A program made the translations under genes and the position numbers. From Apostichopus californicus (lineage: Eukaryota; Echinodermata; Holothuroidea; Aspidochirotida; Stichopodidae), in contig JAIPMN010000500.1 in NCBI GenBank assembly GCA_020650975.1, forward strand, positions 1,320 to 43,179: DNA of 41,860 nucleotides, written 5' to 3'. Below the pieces are notes generated by a model. It ran no database searches. It was not told the origin of the DNA and was given only the letters and a program-made list of their open reading frames with translations. Shown piece after piece: positions 11,001 to 22,800 of this stretch. Each line of letters starts with the position of its first letter. The stretch's first letter is position 1.

Positions 11001-14000
11001 TTTTAGTGATTGTAGGTCAAATTGTGCAACTAGCATTCATGACATACTATGTTGAGTTGTCAGACCACATACTGTAGATATAGGCAGTAGTTATTTCTCC
11101 TGATCACAAAACTGTCTGGTTTATCTCGTCCATCTACCTAACGGTGATAGCTCCAAAATGTATACATGTCTCTGGCGATCTGAGCAGGCATTTATTCCCA
11201 TTTATTGATCTCTGATCAATTTTAATTTTCTCTGGTGAATTATTTTAATACCCCAAAAATATGATAATTTATAGTTTGCCAAAAGGTTGGTAAAGTGATC
11301 TCCATCAAAATGTCAAGCTTTAGTTCGAGAAGTAAATTAATGGAATTATATTTACGGCCGACGTTCATAGTCTGACGCTTGCTGTTTAGTTGTTTGATTA
11401 TCTTCGATGACGGTAACTCTCAGTTGTCGGCATATCTTGATATGGATGACCGGAAAATGACTGCAGACTGCGAGAAAATACAGTATATATTACAGGAAGT
11501 CTCGTTGAGAGAGAGAGAGTGAGCACAGCCCTCCGGGGAAAGCTTAATTATTGAGAGGAGGTGCAACCACGAATGACATCTTTGAAGCACACTCCCTCCT
11601 GTCTTTCATTGGCAATTCAGAGTTTAACATGACTTAATACCATTAGCTTATATATATATTTAAATATACTGTATGACTGCCAAACGTAAAGTGACTTTGC
11701 TGTGCTAAGAACATGTTGAAATTGTTTATAGTTTCATCACACTTTTTGCCCAAGTTTGAAATTGTGTCACAGTTCTTCAAGTTCTTAATTTGATTGAATT
11801 TTGCAGGGCTAAATACAGTATTTTGTCTTTTCATCATGTTGTGGAGAACTTGTGGCTCGTGAACAAAACCTTGAATAACTTATATATTTGCATTTGGTTT
11901 TTGAAAGATTCAAACTAGACAACTTTACAAATTTTATCAAGATATTTGACTCTATTAGCTCAAAGAGAAATATATATATAATTGAAATCGTAGTGAGCTG
12001 GAAAATCCAGAACAGTGAAAAAACTTCCAGCCTCCACCGGGATTCGAACCCGGGCCTCCCACTTTATATGCGGAAACCCTAACTACTAGGCTATGGACGC
12101 TGATATATGAATACATACTGTACCATTTAACTACTAACAGTATTATACTGTACACCATCTGTATACTACTCATTGCTTTCTGCACTGTGGCTATTCACCT
12201 CCTTCCTATACCAAGGTTCATTAACTTTAACAGAGGCCATATGAAACATTATAAGGTTCTTAGGTAACTGTGACACCATTACTAAATTGTGTCAAGTGAT
12301 AGAGAAGGCAATAAGTGAGTTAAAGTATCCCGGCTAATGATATCCCGCAGAGTGTGGCATGGCGCGTGGTGGTGTACGGGGTGTACGGGTCATTTTGGGA
12401 AGAAAGGTTAGTCAGGGAATAGAGCTATGTAACTTCAAGACAAACTGCTTCACAGTAGCTCTCATTATAGTCTTCACACATACATTAATGCAATAATTCA
12501 CACTTGATTCTCGTTAAGGTCATTTGTACAGTTAACTGCCCACGAAGATACTAAATGATTAAAGGTGTCGATCACAGACTATGGGATGTGATCTAAAAGT
12601 AGGTCACAAAATTTTTTAGTGGGTCACAGGACTATTTCCAATTGCAAAATTTATCTACAGTTACAGAAATTTGCCGATGGAGATGATGTTATTTTTTTTT
12701 TTAAACATTTCCATATTCGCAGCTAGCTTTCAGGCATTCCGAGTTTGGATACTCTGGGGGGTTCGGGGGGGGGGGTGTGGCAGGTCGTGGCTCAGTCCCC
12801 ATGGAGGAGCCTGGCTCGTAGGTCTCAAAGTTTTGATTTGATCAATTGGTCCCTGACCTTGAGTCACATTTGGTTGGTTCGGTAAAATATTTGAGTAAGT
12901 GCATAAAAAGGTATACTTTGGCAATTTTTAGTGATGAAGCAGTTTAATGTGTGTACAGTATGTCATTAACATGTGGTAGAAGAGTGGTCATGAGGAGGAA
13001 AAGGCATACAGTACCTTCATTTGCCATCTGAAACAAAAGGGCAAATTATCATTAAAAACATAATTAGCAAATGATTTTAGCATATCAGAAACTTTGAAAT
13101 CTCAAATTACATATTTTGAGAGTAGTATGAATGGACTTGTTTACTTCTATTGGGCAGTTTATGAATGGAGAGCTCCAGGATTTCCCCTCTTAAAGGCATT
13201 GAAGACTCGCACACAAAGAAACGTCTCATTTTGGTAATCTGACCTAGTTTCGAATGAGGTGTAACAGAAGTGTTAGACACCACCATCGATCCCAGAAAAT
13301 ACACACAGCTTTCTACCGTCGGTAATTAGACACTAGTGCACAGTCAATACATGTAGCTACGGTTCAAATACCCACTACACAGTACAGAGCAGCGATGGAC
13401 ATCTCAGGTCTAGATAAAAGATAACAAGGTATCACGTTTCATTACTGTCTGCATTTTGTAGCGACAAGAAGACAACCTCATTTGCAAGCAACAGAAAGTT
13501 AACTTTTTCAGATGGCGGCACGCGGTTTGGGGCAAGTCTTCAATGCCTTTAAGCCGCAAACTTACAGTAGGTTACTTCAATGGAAGGTATGGTGGGTTTG
13601 GCTGTGTTAATTACAATTATCATGTATCTCAGATACTGTTCAGAGGTCAGCCACTCTTTGACATTCAGTGACAGTTATTTATAAATTTGTTTTATATTTT
13701 TACAGATGGAATATCTTAGGTATCCAGGGTGCCTTGCTTTCTCACTTCATTGAGCCCATTTATCTAAGCAGTATCGTCCTTGGTTCTCTATACCACGCCA
13801 GTCACCTATTGAGAGCCGTCCACATGCGTCTGGTCGGCATCGAAAATGTCCATCCTCCGTTTTTCCTCAACAAGCCGCTCCTCAGCGGCATCAGCAACAC
13901 AGAGAGCCGACAGCCGGGCAAAGCGCCCAATTTCAGCGTCAACTGGATGCTAGGGGAGGATGGACTAGAAGTGACCAACACCACGACCGGGAAGAACGAA

Positions 14001-14234
14001 AATGGCGACCCATCCCGCATCTGCAAGAGCTCCCTCTACACACACTTCAAGGAGTTGTACGGCCAGCTTCCAAGCATTGTCCCCTTGAGCGACGAACCGA
14101 TTCCTACCTACCAAGTCGCCAAGGATATGGTGGAGGACTTTGTCCGGCTCAAGTATGAGATGATGGCCACCCTGGAGAAGGCTGGTTACGGTATGTGGGT
14201 GAAAAAGCCACTGGAGCAGGACATGTTCGAGTGA
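3500..14234 (+). CDS. ADARB1: ADAR2-type double-stranded-RNA adenosine deaminase, complete, two coding exons
   Basis: Join of 3500-5031 and 13706-14234 gives 2061 nt, 686 residues plus stop. The product deaminates adenosine to inosine in double-stranded RNA, mainly in the nucleus. Visible parts: acidic/polar N-terminus; basic nuclear-localisation stretch [11 protein letters not shown] (71-81); dsRNA-binding domain 1 (about 88-153, starts [15 protein letters not shown]); dsRNA-binding domain 2 (about 218-282, starts [14 protein letters not shown]); deaminase domain (about 305-686). Zinc and catalytic residues are intact: H379 and E381 in NDCHAE, C435 in SPCG, C505 in MSCSDK. The base-flipping Glu is E477 in SGEGTIP. 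Inositol-hexakisphosphate contacts K508, R511, W512, W675 and K678 are present. Length matches vertebrate ADAR2 (about 700). The arginine-rich N-terminus typical of ADARB2 is absent and the catalytic set is complete, so this is probably the single pre-duplication ADARB gene and catalytically active. The Met at 3500 is chosen because it lies just inside a strong splice acceptor; a further upstream coding exon cannot be excluded. Confidence 0.96.
5111..5435. mobile_element. hAT-like non-autonomous (miniature) element inside the ADAR intron
   Basis: 325 bp. The left end is CAGGGGTTCCCTAATTG and the right end, read inverted, is CAGGGTTTCCCTAACTT. It is flanked by CTCTAAGG (5103-5110) and CTATAAGG (5436-5443), an 8-bp target-site duplication with one mismatch. 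An 8-bp duplication and termini beginning CAGGG are hallmarks of the hAT superfamily. It has no coding capacity. It starts 79 bp after the ADAR splice donor. Confidence 0.8.
6567..6631. repeat. Perfect 12-bp inverted repeat (hairpin potential) in the ADAR intron
   Basis: AAAACTGCTATA at 6567-6578 is the exact reverse complement of TATAGCAGTTTT at 6620-6631, with a 41-nt loop. A third related motif TATAGCAG lies in the loop. It could be a relic of a palindromic repeat. Confidence 0.6.
7746..7888. repeat. Three tandem copies of a ~43-bp unit
   Basis: Copies start at 7746, 7789 and 7849. Each begins AGCC(T/A)CACATGC and ends ACAGGGAACAT. A spacer of about 20 bp separates copies two and three. 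It lies in the ADAR intron and creates a chance open frame of 64 codons. Confidence 0.85.
9966..10098. repeat. Polypurine (GA/GGGA) tract in the ADAR intron
   Basis: About 130 bp made almost only of G and A on the plus strand, with many GGGAGGGAGGG runs. It opens three overlapping Arg/Glu/Gly-rich frames that are not real proteins. Such mirror-symmetric purine tracts can form triplex or quadruplex DNA. Confidence 0.9.
12030..12100 (-). tRNA. tRNA-like sequence (pseudo-tRNA or SINE head), apparent anticodon ATA
   Basis: Read from 12100 down to 12030, a cloverleaf can be drawn: acceptor GCGTCCA against TGGAGGC (6 of 7 pairs); an A-box-like TAGCCTAGTAGTTAGGG; anticodon stem TCCGC/GTGGG with loop ATATAAA; a perfect 5-bp T stem CCGGG/CCCGG around TTCGAAT (B box GGTTCGAAT). 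A run of six T follows shortly after (12018-12023 on the plus strand). The D stem is imperfect and an ATA anticodon (nominally Tyr) is unusual with no intron, so a pseudogene or tRNA-derived SINE is more likely than a working tRNA. Confidence 0.5.
13194..13548. mobile_element. TTAA-flanked miniature element (piggyBac-like), copy A
   Basis: 355 bp bounded by TTAA at 13190-13193 and 13549-13552. The terminal inverted repeats are AGGCATTGAAGACTCGC at the left and AGGCATTGAAGACTTGC at the right (read inverted). TTAA target sites are typical of piggyBac-type transposons. There is no coding capacity. A second copy in opposite orientation lies at about 24281-24635. It ends 157 bp before the ADAR terminal exon. 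Confidence 0.8.
13706..14234 (+). CDS. ADARB1: ADAR terminal coding exon: C-terminal part of the deaminase domain
   Basis: The acceptor TTTTTACAG ends at 13705. The first base completes the split Arg codon, giving [14 protein letters not shown] across the junction, which matches the conserved ADAR2 segment. Family motifs follow: [39 protein letters not shown], and the C-terminal [13 protein letters not shown], which supplies the Trp and Lys that contact inositol hexakisphosphate. The stop TGA is at 14232-14234. The exon is clearly richer in G and C than the surrounding intron and 3' flank. Confidence 0.96.
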
Positions 14235-14559
14235 AGGGTGGTAATGAGGGTGAGGACTATAATCCAAAACAAGGTACACCACAGTTTGATCGATCGATCA
14301 ATTATCGAGTGTGGTCAAACCGTTTTTTAGGAAATGTTGCTTCTCGCAGGCAGAGAGGTGCTTTGAAAGGTACCTTGGCATGCTTACTGCCAGATATAAC
14401 AATTGCATTGACTTTATATTTAGGATCAACTTTTATGTATTTTAATTTTTAATGTTTTGTTTTTTTGTACTTTGTATTTTTGTTTTGATCATTCAGGTTA
14501 ACTGAATCTTAGTAAGTATTTTTGATGGAACTTTTAGCATGTCGTTACTTTAGAATAAA
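14235..14559 (+). other. ADARB1: Probable ADAR 3' untranslated region with candidate poly(A) signal AATAAA
   Basis: AT-rich sequence directly after the stop. The first AATAAA is at 14554-14559. Other candidates further downstream are possible, so the true end is uncertain. A GATCGATCGATC palindrome lies at 14289-14300. Confidence 0.4.
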
Positions 14560-17500
14560 AAAAGACTAATTGATTTTACTATCTAATGTTGATACAATAG
14601 AAGGCAAAGGAGAAAATGTTGGAATAAGTTTGCCTCAAGTGGGTCCTATCAATGAATGTTGACCAAAACAACTTTAACTTTTATCCATCAGTTTAAGCGA
14701 GGCAGAAAATCATGAAGGTGCATCCTTAAAAATCTTTGGTTGACAGATGTGGGATTATAAGATAAATTGAACATAATAATGACAATAGCCCATTGTTGAA
14801 TATGTAAGCAGTGCACTTTCCATTGTTTATATGTTCCATTCCTGTATATTTAATGGTGTCCTTCGTTGTAAGTTAAGTAGTTCTATACAATTATATAAAG
14901 AAGGAACAGGTCTACACCATTTACACCATGTACAGTAGCTCTTTCAGAATGTTCCTGTCATTGCAGTAGACATCCTTTAAAACTAATAATTGTTCCGAAA
15001 ACATTGTGCTACCCATTTGGTGACATTTAATGGATGTTCTAGACTGTACAAGGGTTATACTGCTCTATATACTATTTAGTATTGACAAGTGTTGTCTGTC
15101 ATTCATCAGGAATGTCTAGCTCAGGGTGGCGGGTGGAAGAGAATGTTTCTCAGTGAATTATCTCATCCAGCAGTTAAAGGTATCAATTAGTCCATCTTGA
15201 AGGGTACCAGTTTTGGCACGTTCCAGATAGCATGTCAACTTCGGAAGATCCTTGTAATGTTAAGTTCTTATGTGTCGTAAAACGAAGTGAGAGGTATCAT
15301 CAACATGAATCCTCCGCGGTACTTTTGCCTATCGTTTTGCTTCCGACTCTGCAAGGACGGTTGGTGTTACAGTAATTTGAGGCTGCAAATATGTGTGAAG
15401 TTTAACACAGTCTAGAGATAAACGATACTCGATCAATATAAGAAAGCTAAGGGTACCCACAACCATCTCTTACTTGAGTCCAGGGAATTGTAGAAAAAAA
15501 ACAGCTTGATATAAATTTAAAAGTGAAAACTCCCAAAAGTTTTGCGACCGAAACATTAAACGGATACGTGAACGAGACAAAACACCTTCCGTCTTGACTT
15601 AACTGTCTCGGATTAGTGAGCTATGGGTTCTGCATTAAATGTGTGTTTTGCCAAGTTCACAGAAGTTTTCTACTTCACTGAGAAGTTTTCTAAAATATTC
15701 GGCAAAGTTCATTGCAGCCAAGTTTAAACTAAACTAAACAGAACTAAATCTGCTGAATGATACGTGTAGGTTACCTGGTTTTGATATGTTAAAAGCCATT
15801 CTAAAAGGTCATCATAATTGCCCCAAACATGGCATGCTAAAGTTTGCTAAAAGTTTTTTTCAAAAATACTGTCATTTGAGTTCTGGCTCTCCAAACTTAT
15901 TCTCAGACATAGGGCAGGATTCATCAAGACAATTATAGGTCATTATTGCATTTATCTGAAATTTGTTAGCATTCCATCAGCAACTTGCAATTGATGAGAG
16001 AGATGTTACTGTGATAGAACTTTTACATAGCAAGCCCTAAGTAACAACTACTTAGCCTTTTCTTAAAAATTGACAATTTTGTTCTCCCAAACAATTATGC
16101 ACGCAAACCACACCTTTCTCATTATATTTTAAACTCAACCAATCAAATCATATCTATCACTTGACGTCAGATAATAACAAGACGCTTCTGTTTCACTCGT
16201 AATTTATACATTGATGTACTTTACTACTAGATGTTACTGAACCATGCATACAGCCTATACAATATACTGTACTATACTGTACTGAACTTGCACAGACTAC
16301 ATGTGCTAATACTCGCCAATATATGACATAATGACAAAGCTAGTATTGAAAGTTCTATTCACATCTCGCCTATTGTTCTCGTCCATAAAGATTCTTTACT
16401 GTAGGTAGATTAATCAGGCCTTCGGTAAAATCCCTGTATGTTCCGAAAATATCAAGGCTATATCGAGGCTACAGTAACATTAACATTTTGTTCAATTTGA
16501 CCAACTTCACCAATTTTCCGTAAACTGTGATGGTTTTAAGTCATGATTTTTTTCGTTTATATTGCCAATTTTGTAAAGTTCAGTTTCATTTTAACATTTT
16601 AAAGTGTTTAATTTTAACCTGAAAGCCGGTAATTGTTGCTAAATAAACACATTTTCAATGAAAATGCTCCTTTAAAGGTCAAAGCTAGAGGAATAAATTC
16701 TCTGAGGATGACAGAAAAGTACTTGTGGAAATTTGAATATGATTGACTTATATTTGACTTTTAAGACTATTCAGGAGTTATACTGAGGAACCTTAAAAAG
16801 GATCAGTATACCTTGTTTTTTTTTTTGTTTTTTCTATATATACAACCATCTTCTTTTCACTGGTTTTAGATATAGGCAAAAATTTATTCACTATTTTCTG
16901 TTATCTGTTATTTTTAGTAAGAAAGTCTTAAAACTGTGGCAGCTGTATTTAAAGTGTAAGCAATGCTCAGAACCATCGCTAATTATTGACCAAACTTCAG
17001 TGAGGTCATTTCCACTGAGATTCGAACATTACCGAAAAAAAAAAAAAAATAATAACATACACCGGAAAATATCAATTGTGTAGCTAGATAATGAATTTCC
17101 ACAAAACAATAACAAAAATGTTTATTTGTTGTAAATTATGGAACTCAAGTAATAAATTCTTGATAGTGGGAGCAGCTATTAATAGAGTAAGAAGCAAAAA
17201 TAGGCACAAGTAACAGTTGTTTATGGTTGATTCCCTTCATGATCCCACTGTGTTAACAACATTCAGCATCTATACACACTAATCCTCATGTAAACAACAA
17301 AAGAACATACACTGTGCCAAACAATAAAACAGAAGAGTAGATCTTTGGTTGAATGGGTGAGTTTACTGGAAATAATATGATATTCTAGCCAAAGTTTTTC
17401 TCTGCCCTTTTCAAATGGTCTAAAATCTCTCTCTCTTCTGGTTGATTCAATCTTGACCTCCCTGTCGCTCTCTCTCAGGGAGCACATTACATTCAACCCC

Positions 17501-19564
17501 ACCAATCACTTTGAGCGTTTCCTCACTTTTGATAATCTGATAAGTGTGGAATGCTAGCTATGTTTCTGTCAAACTTAATAATTAGTGAAGGCCTTCATGT
17601 TTTGCCCCTTAGCTTTTAACAATTTGGTATATATTCCCTAGATGTCATCAGCTGTTTCAACAATTCCAGGCATCTCACTAATTTTTTACTTTCCATTTGA
17701 GTTTTTTTCTGATGGGAGGAATCCATCGCCAGGAGGATTAAAAAAGTTTTTACATGTTTCATGATCTTCATTAAGTTGCCATTAACATTGCTAGTAAATT
17801 GATTTGATGAATTTTTTAAACTCATTTGAGTCTTTGGTAACGCATCAAATTGGATGCATTTTATCACGTTTTAAACAACTTAATCAGGGTAACGATGTAG
17901 GAAGATGATCTGGGAATTATTGAATCCCCCTTTGTAAATGCTCTCTGTCATAATATTCCTGTGAGAAAAAATATTTCTTAATTTATTTGTTTACCTGTGT
18001 TTTTGCTTTATTTATGTGTTGTACGATAGCTTGTAAGTTGTAAGCTTCATTGGTAAGTGATGTATGTGTTCAGAGACCACAATTCCCATGCATAACATGT
18101 TTATTTCTGGCAGATTGGAAAGGGGAATGGGTTAAGAAAGAATAAAGCCAGGAGGATGGGACACTGGAAACAAAATACGACCTTGAGTACTCTGATATTC
18201 ATAATTTTGTTAGTGTTACAAATGTATGTTATACAAAATGCTCATTGTTTATTATGACCCCCAAAATATCATACAAGAGTTGACTAGATATTTTCTGCTC
18301 TTTACTTATTTTGTAGAATATACTGAAGCCCTAGCATGCTAAGAAAGTTAAAGGTGGTTAGAAGTAATCATAATGCATTTGGTGAAGGTCAGAGGTCATT
18401 TGAGGTCGTGAAAGTTTAGAGTGACAAATGCTCAAACTCATAAAGTAAACCTTTGTTTGTGTGTCCACAAGATGCAACATGTTCTGGTGGTTGTCAGAGG
18501 TCAGTAAATCAAAACCACAGAATGTATTCATGTACTTGATATTCCCACAAACTTCCACTACTAAAAGTTAAGCAGATTTATTTTAGTTTACTAAATCAAC
18601 TGCAGCCATGCTGCTCTAGTTCTGTCTGATATATTAACTGCCAATGTCTCTATACCCTGTAACCTTTGGAAAAGATGGTTATAGGCTGAGAATGAAGTTT
18701 ACTATTCGTATACACAGAGGTTCGGTACATTGTGTAAGGTACTGCTATGCTGCATGCTAATCTATGATGACTAACTCTGCCTATGGAGCTGTTATTTGAG
18801 TAGGTATTTTTGCTTATAGTAAATATAAATAGCTATGCCACGCAGACTGTGATTTCAGTCGGTCTTGACCCATTAAGACACTTAACTGGTCCTTAGAGTA
18901 TTCCTCTCATAACAAGCTTTATTTTCAATGTCATTTAGAACAAACCCTTCTGTCCATCAAACCTGTTATTTAATGCTGTGACCTAATTACTGGACAATTT
19001 AACATCCACCACCGGTATGCTTCTAACTTATGCACTCAGCTTCTCCCTGAAACAAGAAGCCGCCTGTGGCTTTCTCAGATGGCTGTCCCCTCTGCATACA
19101 GGGAAAAATGTTTAAATGATTTGGATTGGCTACAAGTTTTTCATATCTCAGAGACCTTATCAAATATTTGTCTCATTCCTACTATTCAATATCTGACAAA
19201 CACATAACAAAAGATAACCTGTATTACAATATTACTCTCTTTTGCCTGAAGTATTGCAAAATTAAGAGGCTCATGTCTTTTATTTGAGGCATTAACTTCA
19301 ATCCTCTTTTAATACTTTTCTCTACTCAAAATAAGGTCCTAAACATTTTAGTATCACCCCTATCCCTGATTATCCACTTCTCCCCGCTCATCCTTCAATT
19401 TTTAGTAGCAACAAACATTTTTTATATTACATTAAAAGTCACTACTGACAATTTTGTGAATGTTCCACCGTCATCATATTTACGTGTGTATCAATCTGGG
19501 TATTTGGCTTTAATGACCGATAGTCCAGTTCCGATTCATAAGATGTCTTCAGCAATCAGCAGCG
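14560..19564. other. Intergenic region, no gene recognised
   Basis: AT-rich sequence with scattered homopolymer runs (for example A-runs near 17037-17049 and T-runs near 16817-16825). Open frames are short and without family motifs. The segment near 15796, AAAGGTCATCATAATTGCCCC, resembles the end of the TTAA family seen at 19569 but no matching right end was found. Confidence 0.5.
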
Positions 19565-19568
19565 TTAA

Positions 19569-19810
19569 AGGTACGCTGTATTGGCCCCAAATATGCCAGA
19601 TATTCAAATGTGGTCACATTTGGTCAAAATTTCTTAAACTGTTTTTATTAACTCCTTGGAAGAAATGTACCTCACTGGGACATTCAGTCATCGTGTGTGT
19701 TCATTTAGAATGTCTGGGAACAATTTGGAGAACAAATGACCCCCAGGAAAGTACTTTTTGAAAACTAGCAATTATAGCGTGCTATAGTTTGGGGCCTATA
19801 CATACTACCT
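19569..19810. mobile_element. TTAA-flanked miniature element, second family
   Basis: 242 bp between TTAA at 19565-19568 and TTAA at 19811-19814. Left end AGGTACGCTGTATTGGCCCC; right end read inverted AGGTAGTATGTATAGGCCCC. The inverted repeats match over about 23 bp with a few differences. It contains part of a chance 101-codon open frame (19456-19761). A decayed relative lies at 27628-27849. Confidence 0.7.
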
Positions 19811-19814
19811 TTAA

Positions 19815-22800
19815 GTCTATCTTACATTAAAATGTTCATCTGAATTTAATCCTCTTATTGTAAACATATATATCAGGCTGGGAATGTACATGATGTGTTA
19901 ATTGTCAATGTGAGGTTAGAAAACCGTTGAAAAATGTTAAGCTCCACTTTGAAAGATGCCATACCACAAAGTGTAATTATAGAGATTATGGAAAGATATT
20001 ATGGGCTTTAAAATGAGTGGCTATTGAGAGACCATGAAATAACTGCACGCTATTATAGCTGTACGTTCATAGTTAAAGCTATCTCCAGTACAGGCTTGCA
20101 AATTACTGCTATACATTTGAGAAATTACTGTGACTCATGTTATGTTACTTTTTATATGAGATGGTGGGCACATTAGTCTGCATGGGGGGGGGGAGGGGTA
20201 GCATGGCCCCTGTGCCGTGGACTGGCTATGGGCCTGTATTAGTACCATGTAAAGTGTTCTTTATCCCAAAAGAAATTGTTTTAGTGCAATTTTTTTTTGC
20301 ATTCTATGTGAAGCTAGTAACTGCAACTTCTGCCATTCTCTTGAGAACTGAAATGCACTAAAAGGGACCTATTGACACATCTATTTGTGCCCTGATTTTG
20401 ACTGATTGTTTGTTAACACACAAGTACTAAGTTCATTCTTCTGGTCTCCATCAAACACAAATGCAGATACGTCTTGTTTGTGTTGTTGTAACTTTTGTAT
20501 GAATTACTTTATCATGGTCTCTTCTTCAATGTATTAGTTTAATTTAGTTCACTAGTTCAAACAAGTTTCCAGTTATTTAGTTTTCAAGTAAGTTCAATTA
20601 AATTCAAATGTAAAAGCCAATCTAAATTTAGCCTGTTGTACGAAAATGTGATTAAAGTTGGTCCGGTTAAGAATACTAAAATACCAAATATTTTGAATGA
20701 AAAAAAAAAAAACACTCCACAGTTTCAATTATCTTGATTAATATTTCATTTGTCACTTCTTCAAATGTTAATATGTGATATATTTGATACTAAGATGTAA
20801 ATTTTGACAATGTGCACCCGTTTCCTTGTTCATCAATGATAAATGTAAGTGGCACTTAGATTTGATTCTTGTAAATAGTAAATAAGTGAGCACCTTAGCC
20901 ATTAACGATTTACCTATGTTTATTTGCATTCCATTTCAGTCAAGTGTCCATGTGCTATAAATTATTTCCGTTTCCAATGGTTCTGTAGAAACTTTAATAC
21001 CATCTTGACTTGAAGCAAAACGACGAAAACATTGTTTGAGGGTACAGAAAGTTTTTGAGTGAGGGGGCTATTGATTCTATATCATGGTTGTACTCAGAGC
21101 TCAAACAGTTTAATCCTTGCATAGTCCAAAACTGATAATGGAGCTCTATAACTCAAATTTGCAGTGTAATAGCTCTCCAAAGCAAAGACTACCGCATGGC
21201 AAATGTGGCCCGTGTAAAGTGAACTACAAAATATGTAGCAATTTAGTGGTCACTCTATGGCCCCTTTAAAGAGCATAATTTAGTGCCTCCCTGTCATTGG
21301 TAATATATGCCAGGCATGAAGAGTTTGAACTATGTAAATAAACCAATGTATCCACACTACTAATGGAGTGAATGCTGCCACCATTGACAAGAGACAGCCT
21401 GCATAACACTGGACATGGCTGGTAGTTCAGCAGTATACTACCTTAGACGAGTTTAGCTATCAGGGAATAATGTGTGATACAGTGAAATCAACAACAGGGA
21501 GAATAAAGTCTTGTGCACGACTGACAATTATCAGACATGTAAATAATCTGGCAGGTTGAATGAGAACAAATCAGTTAAGTAAGAAAGGTTTTAACCTGTT
21601 AGATGTGTAATGTCTACAAACAGCTTGGTCCCTTCTACATACTGTTGACACTTGCATCAACAAAATTACAAACCATTGATGCCATGATCTTAGCTAGAGT
21701 TCTTTTTTAGGGGGTCCAATACTATTTAAGGGCAGGCAGAGTACTGCTGAAACTTGTCTAAAAAGAAAATTTAAGAAAAATCCTGACAATTATTTTTGAG
21801 GGGCCAGAAAAAAGTGGGTGGCCTATGCCACAGATTGATCCCTAGCAGGACATAACATTGTTGAGGTATTATACATCCCTAGCTTCAAAAACATAGTTTG
21901 CTTCTGCTACACAGTGGTTCTAAAGATGTCAGAATCATGTTGCCATAGCGACAGGACTATTTTGAGCTGTAAAACTATACATAATAGAAATAGTAAGCAT
22001 ATTCAAGATATGTGGCAAAGTCCGATGGAGTTGTATACTTTTCCATTTAGTCTCCTTATGAATTACATCATCACAGTATACATACTGTCGTAAAAATTGA
22101 GGTTCAAAGCTGGAAATGAGGAGAAATTTGTGTATCATGTTACTGTAAAGTAACAGTTTTTTTTCATTATAAAGTTAATGGTTAACTTTTGCATGAGTTA
22201 GCGAAGAGAGCCAGCAGGCAGCTTGTAGCAACTAATTATGCTTAGTTGTTTTAGTATTATTATTATTCTTGTCACTATTTCTATGTTTATATTTCAATAT
22301 ATTTTGACACCATTTTAAGCATTCCCTTCTACTGAAAATTTCACCAGAAACAAGAACTGTCAATTTATAGTCTGTTTGAGTTGTAATATATATAGAAGAG
22401 TTCTGATCATCCCAAAAGTCATCACTGAATGTGCTAGAAAAGAGGGAAGATTGATGTTTTTAACAAACTCCATGGGACATTTTGGTCTTAGAACCAAAAA
22501 AAGAACAACTAATGATCCTGTTTGAATGTAAAGTAACATATTTTTTGTTGCAGGGTAAGATAATTTAAACTTTTGCACAAATTAGAAATGATATACAATG
22601 ATAAGGTCCTAGCTGTCTGGGAATAAATCATATTTTAAGTTTTTAACCATGTTTGACAATCTCATATTTCGTGGCAATATTTGATCACTTTGATTGGGAA
22701 CATATATAGCAAAGCAAGTGGTAGCACCTTGTACTGTTGTTGACGGTACGAGGGAAATTCAGATGGACTTGATCAGCCTGTGTGCCAATATTTGTAACAC

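Larger units (their letters stand above)
5032..13705 (+). other. ADARB1: Large intron of the ADAR gene (8.7 kb)
   Basis: GT-AG intron of phase 2. No coding exon was recognised in it on either strand. Contents that can be supported: a hAT-like miniature element 79 bp after the donor (5111-5435), a 12-bp inverted repeat (6567-6631), a triple tandem repeat (7746-7888), a polypurine tract (9966-10098), a tRNA-like sequence (12030-12100), and a TTAA-flanked miniature element ending 157 bp before the acceptor (13194-13548). Open frames inside it are short and lack family motifs. Confidence 0.9.

Noticed and set aside
13107-13304. Similar short open frames in both TTAA element copies (here and at 24525-24809)
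   Set aside because: The shared peptide only reflects that both lie in copies of the same non-coding miniature element.
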